Position numbers and translations under genes: made by a program
Shown: positions 45,122-54,256 of the stretch, piece after piece
Layout: each line of letters begins with the position of its first letter
Numbering within the stretch: the first letter of the stretch is position 1
Notes under the pieces: generated by a model
What the model was told of the DNA's origin: nothing
Databases searched by the model: none
Seen by the model: only the letters and a program-made list of their open reading frames with translations
From: Candidatus Gastranaerophilales bacterium
GTDB taxonomy: Bacteria > Cyanobacteriota > Vampirovibrionia > Gastranaerophilales > Gastranaerophilaceae
DNA length: 64,000 nt
Assembly (NCBI GenBank): GCA_944324405.1
Contig: CALUWF010000007.1
Location: forward strand, 1-64,000
Reading direction: 5' to 3'

Positions 45122-46749
45122 TACATCCAGTTATTTTCTATAATCTTTACAACGTTTTTTGCGATTTCAGCCTTTTTAATGTCACTGCTCTTGTTTTTAG
45201 AAAAAATACTCTCCGAAATCTTTGTTTCATTTTGCAGCAAGGATAAAAAATTAAAATACACACTCTTTTTAAGCAAACACTCAAGGAGCAATTTAAAAAG
45301 ATTATCGTCCAATAGTGCACTATAGAGTGCATTAGCGCTGTTTTGCATATCGGAATTTTTCAATATATACGCTTGGAAAGAAATTTTTTCTTTCAGCTCG
45401 GCGCAAAATTTTGCATCCGAAAGAAGTATTTGCAGGGCATTGTTTAATAATTTATTAATGTCATTGATATTAAAGTCAGCGTTCTTCTCAATATTCATTA
45501 TTAAATTACAAAATTCAGCAGGCTCACTGCCTTTATAAAACCAGCTTGAAAAAATATCCGAATTCAAAATTTCAAAAATCATTTCTTTTGCTTTTCCGGT
45601 CTTTTCAAGCCCTTTTATTAAAATATCAGGCATCTTTCCATTATAAGATTCAATGTCATAAGTAAGCTGGCGCCAACAGATAAATTCATAAGGCACATTT
45701 ATTGAATTTTGCCAACCGCGGGCACTTAGTGTATCAAAAATAAGCTTGCCCTCGCCCGCGGATACTTTTGCATGCAGGGAAGACTTGAAAAAACGAAGAA
45801 GAATTATTTTAAAATCTTCCCTTCCGACCTCATCAAACCCAAAAGAACTTATTGGCCCCCTGTGCAAATTAAAAACCGTAAAAAACGACTGCACAAGTCC
45901 GTTTTCTTTTTCTCTTGCAAATACACAGGAAATATTGGAATTACCGTCCGCGCAAGAATACCAAAAACCCAGCGGAGTTGATTTTGAAAGAAGCTGTGAA
46001 TATATTTGCGCATTTTTAATTTCACTATCAAAGCCGCCTAATATCATTTTTTTATACGCTTTATCTGCTGACTTTGCAAGCTTTTTATCCGGACAATTAT
46101 TTGCACACCACTTTAGTGCGGGCAGTGCGAAATATGATTTTGACTCAAAGAGCGCTTGAATGATATCTTCATTAATATAAACTTCAGGATAAAAATATGC
46201 AAATGGCGCAAGGATATTGGCAAGGCTTTCTCCCTTGTAATCATCAACAATAGAGTTTATAAGCATATTTCTGTCATCAGGACTTACTGCAAAGTAAAAA
46301 TCAAAAAAATCAATCTGTGTTTCGGGACTCACCCTTGCTTCATCCAGAAATTTCTTTGTTTCGGCATCAATCACTTCATCCGGATTTGAAATATGTGACT
46401 GGATGAAATTATAATCAACATTTTGGCCTTGCTCTCTTAAAAGGTTTATTAAAAAAAGTTTTTTTGCATCCGGGACATTACAGTCACAAAGCAGCTTAAA
46501 AATACACTCGGAAAGCGTTTGGGTATCAGAGAGATTGAACATTATCAAAACAAGGACATTGTCATAGATACTGTTTACGCCGCTTACTTCTTTTAACAGT
46601 AAATTGATTACAAATTCTTTGTCTTCAATTTCGCTTAAAGCTTTAATGCAGCTTTCAACTTCGCGGTCGGACGGAATTTTTGTACTTTTAAACTTTAATA
46701 CAGACTGCAAAACCTGGGCACGGATTTGAATTTTATTTGAAGCGTTCAT
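45121..46749 (-). CDS. Large helical protein of unknown function
   Basis: A 542-residue soluble protein that appears almost wholly helical in the first 230 residues (HEAT-like: CIKALSEIEDKEFVINLLLKE, LANILAPFAYFYPEVYINED). A different central part contains short beta strands (NISCVFAREKENGLVQSFFTV). I recognise no catalytic motif. It is coupled to the ClpX-type zinc-finger gene upstream by a four-base overlap and to ruvX downstream by one base, so the three belong together. Confidence 0.65.
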   Translation of the reverse strand: MNASNKIQIRAQVLQSVLKFKSTKIPSDREVESCIKALSEIEDKEFVINLLLKEVSGVNSIYDNVLVLIMFNLSDTQTLSECIFKLLCDCNVPDAKKLFLINLLREQGQNVDYNFIQSHISNPDEVIDAETKKFLDEARVSPETQIDFFDFYFAVSPDDRNMLINSIVDDYKGESLANILAPFAYFYPEVYINEDIIQALFESKSYFALPALKWCANNCPDKKLAKSADKAYKKMILGGFDSEIKNAQIYSQLLSKSTPLGFWYSCADGNSNISCVFAREKENGLVQSFFTVFNLHRGPISSFGFDEVGREDFKIILLRFFKSSLHAKVSAGEGKLIFDTLSARGWQNSINVPYEFICWRQLTYDIESYNGKMPDILIKGLEKTGKAKEMIFEILNSDIFSSWFYKGSEPAEFCNLIMNIEKNADFNINDINKLLNNALQILLSDAKFCAELKEKISFQAYILKNSDMQNSANALYSALLDDNLFKLLLECLLKKSVYFNFLSLLQNETKISESIFSKNKSSDIKKAEIAKNVVKIIENNWM

Positions 46750-47027
46750 CTCTTTGTGCCCCAGAGCATGTCAATTATCCTCTGCGCTTCCGCTGAAAGC
46801 GCACCGTCTTGCAGGATAAGATATTGCACTGCTATAAGTGTGCACTCCGAACAAATATTTACCCCGGGACCCTTAACAAGTTTTGGCACCATAGTATTTG
46901 GTCTGCCGCAAAAACTACAGTACTCCAATTCTGCTTTTGGCGGCTGTTTTTGTGTTTTTTCCTGCTCTTGTGCATGTTTCTTTGCTTTTGCGCCTATTGA
47001 TACAACTTTTTGTTCTTTGTCACTCAT
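46746..47027 (-). CDS. Stand-alone ClpX-type zinc-binding domain protein
   Basis: A 93-residue protein whose C-terminal half is the C4 zinc finger found at the N-terminus of ClpX: Cys37-x2-Cys40 (YCSFCGRPN) and Cys59-x2-Cys62 (ICSECT). The AAA+ ATPase of ClpX is entirely absent. In ClpX this domain dimerises and binds adaptors and substrates. The first 30 residues are Lys/Gln-rich and disordered. It could be an adaptor or competitor for ClpXP; that is inference. Confidence 0.8.
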   Translation of the reverse strand: MSDKEQKVVSIGAKAKKHAQEQEKTQKQPPKAELEYCSFCGRPNTMVPKLVKGPGVNICSECTLIAVQYLILQDGALSAEAQRIIDMLWGTKR

Positions 47028-47090
47028 AAAAACCTTCTACTGCCTGTACTTCTAACATTTTATACGTTTTTTAAAATCAATACAAGAAAT

Positions 47091-47603
47091 TTACATAAGG
47101 CGAAGCCTTTTTGCCTTTTGCAGCTTTATAATTCTCTCTTTAAATTTCCGCTTTTGCTCATCGTTTAAGTATTCGCTGTTGTCAATATTTATAAAAACAT
47201 TTTTAAAATCATCTTCGCATATATCAATATTTAAAAGGCGCTCATCCGTATAAAAATCCGGAAAATCATCAGGCAGAGGCACTTTTTTATGCTCATTCCA
47301 GCTCTTATAGTCAAAGGCAATATCATTAATAACAATCTCGAGCGGCCGAGTATAGGGGATAAGCTTTTGAAGAAGTATTTTTTTATACATAATAAGTTCC
47401 TGCATGACATAAGGATTTTCGCAGGAAACATACAATTTCATCCCCTTAATCGCATAGGGCTTTGAGGACTGTTCAAATTTTTTACCTGCAATCTGTCCCC
47501 AAAAAGAAAAAATCGTTACACACTTAAGGGCTATTTTTGCTTTGTTGGAGTTAAAAAGCCCGTTGTTCAAAATATCCGAAATTAATAAAGGTTCATTTTC
47601 CAT
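47091..47603 (-). CDS. dciA: DciA/DUF721-family protein
   Basis: A 170-residue protein whose N-terminal half fits DUF721 (DciA), the ancestral loader of the replicative helicase DnaB: LISDILNNGL, then FSFWGQIAGKKFEQSSKPYAIKG and LYVSCENPYVMQEL. The C-terminal half is charged and unassigned. I start at ATG 47603; an upstream ATG at 47624 lies inside the metK terminator. It is about 40 bases downstream of metK. Confidence 0.7.
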   Translation of the reverse strand: MENEPLLISDILNNGLFNSNKAKIALKCVTIFSFWGQIAGKKFEQSSKPYAIKGMKLYVSCENPYVMQELIMYKKILLQKLIPYTRPLEIVINDIAFDYKSWNEHKKVPLPDDFPDFYTDERLLNIDICEDDFKNVFINIDNSEYLNDEQKRKFKERIIKLQKAKRLRLM

Positions 47604-47612
47604 ATTTTTAAA

Positions 47613-47636
47613 AAGGCGACACATATGTGTCGCCTT
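47613..47636 (-). terminator. metK terminator
   Basis: A perfect 24-base palindrome (AAGGCGACACAT and its complement), followed on the minus strand by TTTTTAAAAA. It separates metK from dciA and overlaps the ATG that would otherwise extend dciA. Confidence 0.75.
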
Positions 47637-47644
47637 ATAAATTG

Positions 47645-48910
47645 TTATTTAGTGCAGGCAAGAGCCTCATCTTTCAATTTTGCAGCCATTGAAGTATCTT
47701 CCCAAGGCACGTCAAAATCAACCCTGCCGATATGACCGTATGCGGCAAGCTTTTGATAAAATTTACCGCCGTTTTTAGCAGGCAGATTTCTTAAATCAAA
47801 CTGTTTAATAATTGCCGCGGGTCTTAGGTCAAAGTGCTTTTCAACAAGTTTTGCAAGGCATTCATCATCAATTTTACCCGTATTGAAGGTGTCGACAAGC
47901 ACGGATACCGGACGGCTCACGCCTATTGCGTACGCAAGTTCAACTTCACATTTGCTTGCCAGCCCTGAGGCGACAATATTTTTTGCCACCCAGCGAGCGG
48001 CATATGCAGCCGAGCGGTCAACTTTTGTCGGATCTTTGCCGGAAAATGCACCGCCGCCATGACGAGCATAACCGCCATATGTATCGACAATTATTTTTCT
48101 GCCGGTGACGCCGGCATCACCTTGGGGCCCGCCTATAACAAATCTTCCCGAGGGGTTAATTAAATATTTTGTTGTAGAATCCGGCTTAATTTTCTCATTT
48201 TCAAAAACAGGCTCAATAACATATTTTATCATATCCTCTCTTATTTGCGCCTGAACCTTGTCATTATCATTCACGCCGTTAATTTCAGGATCATGTTGTG
48301 TTGAAATCACAATTGTATCTATTCTTGCAGGCTTTCCTTCAATGTATTCAACAGTAACCTGAGATTTGCCATCCGGTCTTAAATAGCTTACTGTCTTGTT
48401 TTTTCTTACTTTTGAAAGCTGGAAAGCAAGCCTGTGTGCTAAAGATATCGGGAGAGGCATAAGCTCTGGTGTCTCATCACATGCAAAGCCGAACATAATG
48501 CCCTGATCGCCCGCGCCAATATCAAGCGTTTCATCTTTTGAAGTGTCAGTATTACTGCTTCTTGATTCAAGAGCCTTATTGACACCACCTGCAATATCTG
48601 AGGACTGTTCATCAATGCTTGTCAAGACAGCACATGTTTTATAGTCAAACCCGCCGCCTTCTTCACCGTTGTATCCGATTGATTTTATTGTATTTCTGAC
48701 AACGGACGGAATATCAACGTAGCAATTTGACGTAATTTCACCGCAAACAAGAGCCATACCGGTTGTAACGGTAGTTTCAGCTGCCACTCTTGACTTAGGG
48801 TCTTTTGTTAAAAATTCATCCAAAATTGCGTCTGAAATCTGGTCGCAAACCTTATCAGGGTGACCTTCGGTAACAGATTCGGATGTAAATAAAAAATTCT
48901 TTAATGCCAT
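47645..48910 (-). CDS. metK: S-adenosylmethionine synthetase
   Basis: The 421-residue enzyme making SAM from methionine and ATP. Landmarks: [33 protein letters not shown], the phosphate loop [21 protein letters not shown], and [19 protein letters not shown]. It supplies the methyl donor for RsmH and other enzymes here. It has its own promoter; I saw no SAM riboswitch in the 60-base leader, which carries a GGAG site. Confidence 0.96.
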   Translation of the reverse strand: MALKNFLFTSESVTEGHPDKVCDQISDAILDEFLTKDPKSRVAAETTVTTGMALVCGEITSNCYVDIPSVVRNTIKSIGYNGEEGGGFDYKTCAVLTSIDEQSSDIAGGVNKALESRSSNTDTSKDETLDIGAGDQGIMFGFACDETPELMPLPISLAHRLAFQLSKVRKNKTVSYLRPDGKSQVTVEYIEGKPARIDTIVISTQHDPEINGVNDNDKVQAQIREDMIKYVIEPVFENEKIKPDSTTKYLINPSGRFVIGGPQGDAGVTGRKIIVDTYGGYARHGGGAFSGKDPTKVDRSAAYAARWVAKNIVASGLASKCEVELAYAIGVSRPVSVLVDTFNTGKIDDECLAKLVEKHFDLRPAAIIKQFDLRNLPAKNGGKFYQKLAAYGHIGRVDFDVPWEDTSMAAKLKDEALACTK

Positions 48911-48948
48911 TTAATACTCACTCCAATTTTAAAAATAATAACAATACC

Positions 48949-48976
48949 AGTGTAGCTTAAAAAAAATCGTGGTCAA
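48949..48976 (-). promoter_or_regulatory. metK promoter
   Basis: On the minus strand TTGACC (48971-48976) and TACACT (48949-48954) are 16 bases apart, upstream of a leader of about 30 bases. The divergent aspS gene has a TATAAT-like box in the same 122-base gap. Confidence 0.45.
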
Positions 48977-49032
48977 ATAATATTTTTATTTTATAATTAC
49001 TCTATAAAGAGATTTTAAGAGGATTAAAAAGT

Positions 49033-50811
49033 ATGGAATTGTCTTACAAAAAACAAAACTGCACGCAGATAAACGAAGAATACCTGGGACGCGAGTGTAC
49101 TCTTGCCGGCTGGGTATCAACAGTCAGAGATTTAGGCGGAATAATTTTTGTCGAAGTGCGTGACAGAAGCGGACTTTTTCAAGTTGTTGCAGACCCGAGT
49201 GTAAATCCCCAGGTCTATGAAAAATTTCAGGAACTCAGAAACGAATTTGTAATACAAGTTAGCGGAAAAATTTCAAAACGCCCTGATGATACAATTAACG
49301 AAAAATTACAAACGGGCACAATTGAAATGTATCCCGATAATATTGAAATCCTCTCGCGTGCGATTGCACTTCCTTTTGTACTTGACGATGAAAGCGTATC
49401 GGAAGAAGTAAGGCTTAAATATCGCTATCTTGACTTAAGGCGGGAAAAAATGCTTTCAAATCTGACCTTAAGACATAAAATCGTTACCGCAATAAGAAAT
49501 TATTTAAATAAAGAGGACTTTCTTGAAGTAGAAACGCCAAACCTTACAAAGGCAACGCCTGAAGGTGCACGTGATTATCTTGTTCCAAGCAGAGTTCATG
49601 ACGGAAAATTTTACGCGCTCCCTCAATCTCCACAGATTTTTAAACAGCTTTTAATGGTCGGAGGTATAGAAAAATACTATCAAATAGCACGCTGCTTCAG
49701 GGATGAAGACCTCAGAGCAGACAGGCAGCCCGAGTTTACCCAGGTTGATATTGAAATGAGTTTTGTTAAACAGGATGACGTTATAAATATGGCGGAAGGC
49801 CTGATAGTTGATGCATTTAAAGCGGCAGGCGTTGAAGTTAAAGCTCCGTTTAAGAGATTAACTTGGAAAGAAGCAATGGAAAGATACGGCTCCGACAAAC
49901 CCGACACGCGTTTTGGTCTTGAATTATTTGATGTTTCAGACATTATGGCCGCATCAACATTTGAAGCCTTTAAATCAGTTGTTGAAAAAGGCGGCACAGT
50001 ACGTGCAATTAAAATCCCGGGCATTGCGCATTATTCAAGAAAAGAGATGGATGATGTAAGAAATCTTGCAATTTCATTCGGCGCAAAAGGGCTCGCCTGG
50101 GTCACTTATATGGAAGACGGCACGGTAAAATCACCTGTATTTAAATTCTTAACACAAGAACAAATTGATGAAATACAAAGACGCGCTGACGCTCAAAAGG
50201 GTGATATAGTATTCTTTGTAGCTGATACTCATAAAATCGTTTTTGATGTACTTGGCAGATTTAGACTCTATTTCGGCGACAGACTCAATATGATTGATAA
50301 ATCAAAACACGATTTACTCTGGGTTGTTGATTTTCCGCTTTTTGAGTACTCGGCCGAAGAAGACCGCTATGTAAGCGTTCACCACCCGTTTACAATGCCC
50401 GCTTATGAAGATTTGGATAAACTTGAAACAGATAAAGCGCACGTTAAATCAATCGCATATGACGTTGTATACAACGGAAATGAACTTGGCGGCGGCTCAA
50501 TCAGAATTCATGACCCCGAAATTCAACAAAAAGCCTTCAGGGCGCTTGGGTTATCCGAAGATGACATACATAATAAATTTGAATTTATGATTAACGCATT
50601 TAAATACGGAACACCTCCGCACGGTGGTATCGCACTTGGCTTAGACAGACTTGTGGCACTACTTGTAAGGGCAAACTCAATAAGAGATGTTATTGCATTT
50701 CCTAAAAATGCTCAGGCTAAATGCGTTATGACGCAGGCTCCGTCAGATGTTACAGAAGAACAACTAAGAGAGCTTCATATAAAATTGAGAAATCTTCCAA
50801 AGATACACTAA
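49033..50811 (+). CDS. aspS: Aspartyl-tRNA synthetase, bacterial type
   Basis: A 592-residue class IIb synthetase. In order: OB-fold anticodon domain (LAGWVSTVRDLGGIIFVEVRD), motif 2 (IARCFRDEDLRADRQPEFTQ), the bacterial GAD insertion (from about residue 285), and motif 3 (HGGIALGLDRLVALL). It charges tRNA-Asp; whether it also charges tRNA-Asn cannot be told without the gat genes. A hairpin terminator follows at once. Confidence 0.97.
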   Translation: MELSYKKQNCTQINEEYLGRECTLAGWVSTVRDLGGIIFVEVRDRSGLFQVVADPSVNPQVYEKFQELRNEFVIQVSGKISKRPDDTINEKLQTGTIEMYPDNIEILSRAIALPFVLDDESVSEEVRLKYRYLDLRREKMLSNLTLRHKIVTAIRNYLNKEDFLEVETPNLTKATPEGARDYLVPSRVHDGKFYALPQSPQIFKQLLMVGGIEKYYQIARCFRDEDLRADRQPEFTQVDIEMSFVKQDDVINMAEGLIVDAFKAAGVEVKAPFKRLTWKEAMERYGSDKPDTRFGLELFDVSDIMAASTFEAFKSVVEKGGTVRAIKIPGIAHYSRKEMDDVRNLAISFGAKGLAWVTYMEDGTVKSPVFKFLTQEQIDEIQRRADAQKGDIVFFVADTHKIVFDVLGRFRLYFGDRLNMIDKSKHDLLWVVDFPLFEYSAEEDRYVSVHHPFTMPAYEDLDKLETDKAHVKSIAYDVVYNGNELGGGSIRIHDPEIQQKAFRALGLSEDDIHNKFEFMINAFKYGTPPHGGIALGLDRLVALLVRANSIRDVIAFPKNAQAKCVMTQAPSDVTEEQLRELHIKLRNLPKIH

Positions 50812-50826
50812 AAACAAAACTATATA

Positions 50827-50856
50827 AATGCGGTAACAATAAGTTACCGCATTTTT
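50827..50856 (+). terminator. aspS terminator
   Basis: AATGCGGTAAC and GTTACCGCATT form an 11-bp stem around AATAA, with a T-run on the plus side. The convergent beta-lactamase-like gene ends 13 bases further and may use the same hairpin, with the A-run giving T on its strand. Confidence 0.85.
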
Positions 50857-50869
50857 GCTTTAATATTTC

Positions 50870-52042
50870 TTACATCTTTAAAATATTATCATAAATTATT
50901 TTTGATGCCTGTTGTATCATATCACGTGCACTATAATCGTTAAATGGGCGTTTTACAAGAATAACCACTATATATTTTCTGCCGTTTTGAGCATAGACAA
51001 CACCGGCATCTCCCAACATTGTGCCAATATCCCCTGTTTTATGGATTAAAATAGCTTCGGGGGGAAGTCCTGCTTGCAGAAGTCTCCTGTTTTCAACATT
51101 TGCCATGTATTCTTTTATGGTAATTTTACTTTTATCGCTTAAAAAGTTCGGATTATCAATATTGTATAAAAGTGTAGCCACCTGTCTGGCACTGATTTTG
51201 TTAGTACCTTCAAGGTCCGGAAGCCTGTTTTCGAGTCTTATTTTATCCATGCCCAAAGAGCGAAGAGAAGAGTTTATGGCGCCCTTTCCGCCTGCTTCCT
51301 CTATTAGCATATTTGTTGCCGAGTTGTCCGAGTGTGTAATCATAATTTTGGCCAAATAATCAACGCTATAATAGCGATTTAGCGGCGAATACTGCAATTC
51401 GCCCGACCCGGAGGTTTTATTTCTGGAATTATAAAGAAGCTTTTTAGATAATATTGTTGAATTAGAACCGTCCTGTTCGCTCCTGTCAATTTTTCTGAAA
51501 AGTTCAAAAAGGATGGGAAGTTTAATTATACTTGCTGCTGGAAAAACTTCATCAGCATTAATTGCAACCTCATTGGCACTTGAATATTCCCAAACGTAAA
51601 CCGCAGGGTGCATTTTCGGATACTTTGCAAAAAGATTTAAAAGCTGGGATTTAAGAGAAGTAAACTCGCCCGAAGTAATAATCGGAACTATAGTTTTTGT
51701 AGATTTTTGATTTGGTACGATTAAATTTTGTCCAAACAGATGAGAGTTGTGAAGATAATTTAAATGCGGAGAAACATAAGGTTCTATATTTAGTTTTAAA
51801 TTTCTGTTTAGAATATGATTTAATACAAGAGGCTCAAAATATTTTGTAAAAAGATGAGGAGCTGCAAAATACACAAAAAGGGATAAAAAAGCACTTGCTA
51901 TTATAAATCTTATAAAAACAAGAAATACGTTCTTTTTCTTTTTGCGAATTTTTTGCTGTGCCTTGCACCCCGGATACACCCTTACGGTACCGTAGGAAGC
52001 CTCATCATAAATATACTGTTGTTTTTTAAGGGGGGCGGGCAA
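50870..52042 (-). CDS. Membrane-anchored class A beta-lactamase-like serine hydrolase
   Basis: A 390-residue protein with a basic cytoplasmic tail, one membrane helix (about 39-60) and a periplasmic beta-lactamase2-fold domain. The motifs are Ser171-x-x-Lys174 (ASIIKLP), Ser238-Asp-Asn (HSDNSATN) and Lys335-Thr-Gly (HKTGDIG). At the omega-loop position it reads Glu271-x-x-Leu-Pro, where true class A enzymes have Glu-x-x-Leu-Asn, so the deacylating glutamate may be kept but Asn170 is replaced. It could be a weak beta-lactamase or a peptidoglycan hydrolase. It is not linked to the BlaI-like gene. Confidence 0.82.
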   Translation of the reverse strand: MPAPLKKQQYIYDEASYGTVRVYPGCKAQQKIRKKKKNVFLVFIRFIIASAFLSLFVYFAAPHLFTKYFEPLVLNHILNRNLKLNIEPYVSPHLNYLHNSHLFGQNLIVPNQKSTKTIVPIITSGEFTSLKSQLLNLFAKYPKMHPAVYVWEYSSANEVAINADEVFPAASIIKLPILFELFRKIDRSEQDGSNSTILSKKLLYNSRNKTSGSGELQYSPLNRYYSVDYLAKIMITHSDNSATNMLIEEAGGKGAINSSLRSLGMDKIRLENRLPDLEGTNKISARQVATLLYNIDNPNFLSDKSKITIKEYMANVENRRLLQAGLPPEAILIHKTGDIGTMLGDAGVVYAQNGRKYIVVILVKRPFNDYSARDMIQQASKIIYDNILKM

Positions 52043-52141
52043 ACTAACTCTCCATCACTCTACACTTACATTTTAGCCAATATACAACAAAAAAACATAG
52101 TATATTCATATGAAAAAAAACAAATAACGCAAAAAGTATGC

Positions 52142-52150
52142 TATACTATC
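52142..52150 (+). promoter_or_regulatory. Extended -10 promoter, leaderless start
   Basis: TGC-TATACT reads as an extended -10 element (the TG at 52139-52140). The ATG follows TATACT after seven bases at 52155. No good -35 is present, as is usual for extended -10 promoters. Confidence 0.35.
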
Positions 52151-52154
52151 TGCC

Positions 52155-52547
52155 ATGAGGATTAAAAAGCTTGCCAAACACCTTTTTATTCAACCCGTAA
52201 TTATGAGCGTATTTATTATGCTTCAAGGCTGTGCATTTGCCGACACCGTTATTTCGCCACACGCACAATCCGAAGGAAGAATAAAAACGGTAAGCGCAGG
52301 GCTTATTATAATAAGAGAAAACGGCTCGGATTTAACCTATCGAAGAGAAGTAAACAACGAATATTTCGGCGATGCCGTTATGTATAAAAAAACTTTTTTT
52401 TCAAAGCGCGTAATGGAACTTATGGGCAGAATTGAAAGCCTGGACAGGCAAAATGCAATAATTTATACTCCTGCGGGCAAAATTGAAATTCAAAGATATA
52501 AAATTAAAGATATAGTTATGCAAGTACCTACGAAGGATATAAAATAG
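52155..52547 (+). CDS. Small exported protein
   Basis: A 130-residue protein with a signal sequence (LFIQPVIMSVFIMLQGCAFAD). The cysteine in LQGC could be a lipobox, or cleavage could follow AFA. The mature domain is beta-rich (GRIKTVSAGLIIIRENGSDL, AIIYTPAGKIEIQRYKIKDIV) and unassigned. It is immediately followed, with no gap, by the GGDEF gene, so the two may work together. Confidence 0.65.
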   Translation: MRIKKLAKHLFIQPVIMSVFIMLQGCAFADTVISPHAQSEGRIKTVSAGLIIIRENGSDLTYRREVNNEYFGDAVMYKKTFFSKRVMELMGRIESLDRQNAIIYTPAGKIEIQRYKIKDIVMQVPTKDIK

Positions 52548-53426
52548 ATGAACATTATTTTTTACAGCCAAAGCGGCAGCAGCGAATACGCACAGATGGT
52601 AACGGATGTTAATGATGAATTTGCAGTCCGTGAGATTAATTTTGATGAAATCAGAAACTACAAAGAAGTAAACCCCGGCGTTATTGTTATGGATGCACCG
52701 TATGATGCAATTAAAGACGCCTGTGCGGTAACAAAATTTGAAACCTCACTTTTGATTATCGCGGACGAAATCCCGCAAGATTTAACTGTAAGAGCGGATG
52801 CCTACGACTTTATTCTAAGGCCTGTAAACCAAAAAGAGTTAAATGTAAGGATTGAGGCACTGGCAAAAACTTCGAAATACCGTATTAACCTAAAAAAACA
52901 ATCGGTAACGGATGAACTTACAGGTCTTTACAACAGAAAATATCTGCACCACAGGCTTGAAGCCGAAATGTCAAGAGCAAAAAGGTACGGCACACCCTTG
53001 TCCTGTCTTTTAATTGATATTGACTTTTTCAAAACGGTTAATGATATGTACGGATACGACTGGGGCGACGTTCTTTTAAAGAAAATAGCTCAAATGCTTG
53101 AAGCGCTCATAAGAAAAGAAGATATTTTAACAAGATACGGCGATGAAGAATTTATTCTTATACTACCCAACACGTCAGAAGATAACGCCTTTATCTTTGC
53201 TGAAAGATTTAGACGCGACATTGAAAAAATGGAATTTATACCCGCAAACGAAGACGAAAGACATCCGATTACAATATCGGGCGGAATTTCTTCTTATCCG
53301 TTTCTTGAAAATGTCGAAGAAAACGCCAATACAATAATAAGATATGCCGAACATGCGCTTTATGCCGCAAAGAAACACGGCAAAAACCAAATAGTGGAAT
53401 TTTCAAAAATGAACCTGGACTACTAA
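52548..53426 (+). CDS. Receiver-like/GGDEF protein with variant motif
   Basis: A 292-residue protein. Residues 1-110 have the alternating strand/helix pattern of a response-regulator receiver, with Asp49 (VIVMDA) a candidate phosphorylation site, but the acidic pair at the start is missing. Residues 120-290 are a GGDEF domain for c-di-GMP synthesis: [25 protein letters not shown]. The signature reads Gly198-Asp-Glu-Glu-Phe instead of GG(D/E)EF, so the second glycine is lost. The inhibitory RxxD site (189-192) five residues upstream is intact. The start directly abuts the upstream stop, and the stop overlaps the hisF start by one base. Confidence 0.85.
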   Translation: MNIIFYSQSGSSEYAQMVTDVNDEFAVREINFDEIRNYKEVNPGVIVMDAPYDAIKDACAVTKFETSLLIIADEIPQDLTVRADAYDFILRPVNQKELNVRIEALAKTSKYRINLKKQSVTDELTGLYNRKYLHHRLEAEMSRAKRYGTPLSCLLIDIDFFKTVNDMYGYDWGDVLLKKIAQMLEALIRKEDILTRYGDEEFILILPNTSEDNAFIFAERFRRDIEKMEFIPANEDERHPITISGGISSYPFLENVEENANTIIRYAEHALYAAKKHGKNQIVEFSKMNLDY

Positions 53427-54187
53427 TGCTGACAAAAAGGATTATCCCTTGTCTGGATATAAAAGACGGACAAACCGTAAAGGGTGTAAACTTTGAAAAT
53501 CTAAAATACGCAGGCGACCCTGTGCAATTGGCAAAAAAATATTCCGACCAGGGGGCAGACGAGCTTGTTTTTCTTGACATAACAGCGACAAACGAAAAAA
53601 GAAAAACAGTGGTTGAGTTGGTTGAGCGGGTAGCTAAAAATGTATTTATACCATTTACCGTTGGCGGAGGAATAAATTCCGTTGAAGACATAGGCGCAAT
53701 ATTAAATGCGGGCGCAGATAAAGTATCAATAAATTCAGCAGGCGTTAAAAATCCTGAACTTATTAGCGAGTGTGTAAATTACTTCGGCTCGCAATGCATT
53801 GTCGCAGCACTGGACGCTAAACGCTGCGATGACGATTATTATATTTTTATAAACGCAGGAAAAGTTAATACCGGCAAAAAGCTTGTCGATTGGGCAAAAG
53901 AAGTTGAAATGAGGGGCGCAGGCGAAATTCTTTTGACCTCTATGGACTTTGACGGCACACAAAAAGGCTTTGATATCGAAATGAATAAGCTTGTGTCAAA
54001 CCTTGTTAAAATTCCGGTCATAGCCTCCGGCGGAGCAGGGGCAAATTCAAAACATTTTAGAGACGTCTTTGAAAAAACAAATGTTGATGCGGCACTTGCA
54101 GCCTCGATATTTCATTTTGATACATTGCCTGTTAAAAAATTAAAAGAAGAACTTAAAAATTTCAATATAATAACAAGAAAAGTATAA
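53426..54187 (+). CDS. hisF: Imidazole glycerol phosphate synthase, cyclase subunit
   Basis: The 253-residue TIM-barrel subunit that makes IGP and AICAR with ammonia from HisH. It shows both half-barrel phosphate signatures and catalytic aspartates: [19 protein letters not shown] and [16 protein letters not shown], plus [12 protein letters not shown] and [12 protein letters not shown]. No other his gene is in the window, so it is detached from the pathway and co-transcribed with a GGDEF gene. Confidence 0.95.
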   Translation: MLTKRIIPCLDIKDGQTVKGVNFENLKYAGDPVQLAKKYSDQGADELVFLDITATNEKRKTVVELVERVAKNVFIPFTVGGGINSVEDIGAILNAGADKVSINSAGVKNPELISECVNYFGSQCIVAALDAKRCDDDYYIFINAGKVNTGKKLVDWAKEVEMRGAGEILLTSMDFDGTQKGFDIEMNKLVSNLVKIPVIASGGAGANSKHFRDVFEKTNVDAALAASIFHFDTLPVKKLKEELKNFNIITRKV

Positions 54188-54189
54188 AG

Positions 54190-54223
54190 CTCTTAGAGCC
54201 GGTCATCTGACCGGCTCTAAGAG
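54190..54223. repeat. Perfect 16-bp inverted repeat between hisF and the convergent gene
   Basis: CTCTTAGAGCCGGTCA and its exact complement flank only two bases. There is no T-run after it on either strand, so it is not a classical intrinsic terminator, though the stem is strong enough to stall or protect transcript ends of the two convergent genes. Confidence 0.75.
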
Positions 54224-54256
54224 TGATTACAATGGTATTAATGGGGGCATTTTGGA

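Noticed and set aside
47604-47624. Longer DciA starting at ATG 47624
   Set aside because: That ATG is the centre of the metK terminator palindrome, and the ATG at 47603 gives the usual family start.
48911-49032. SAM riboswitch upstream of metK
   Set aside because: The leader is only about 30 bases and has none of the conserved helices.
50870-52042. Functional unit of BlaI and beta-lactamase
   Set aside because: The two genes are 34 kb apart and the lactamase-like gene has no palindromic operator that I can see.
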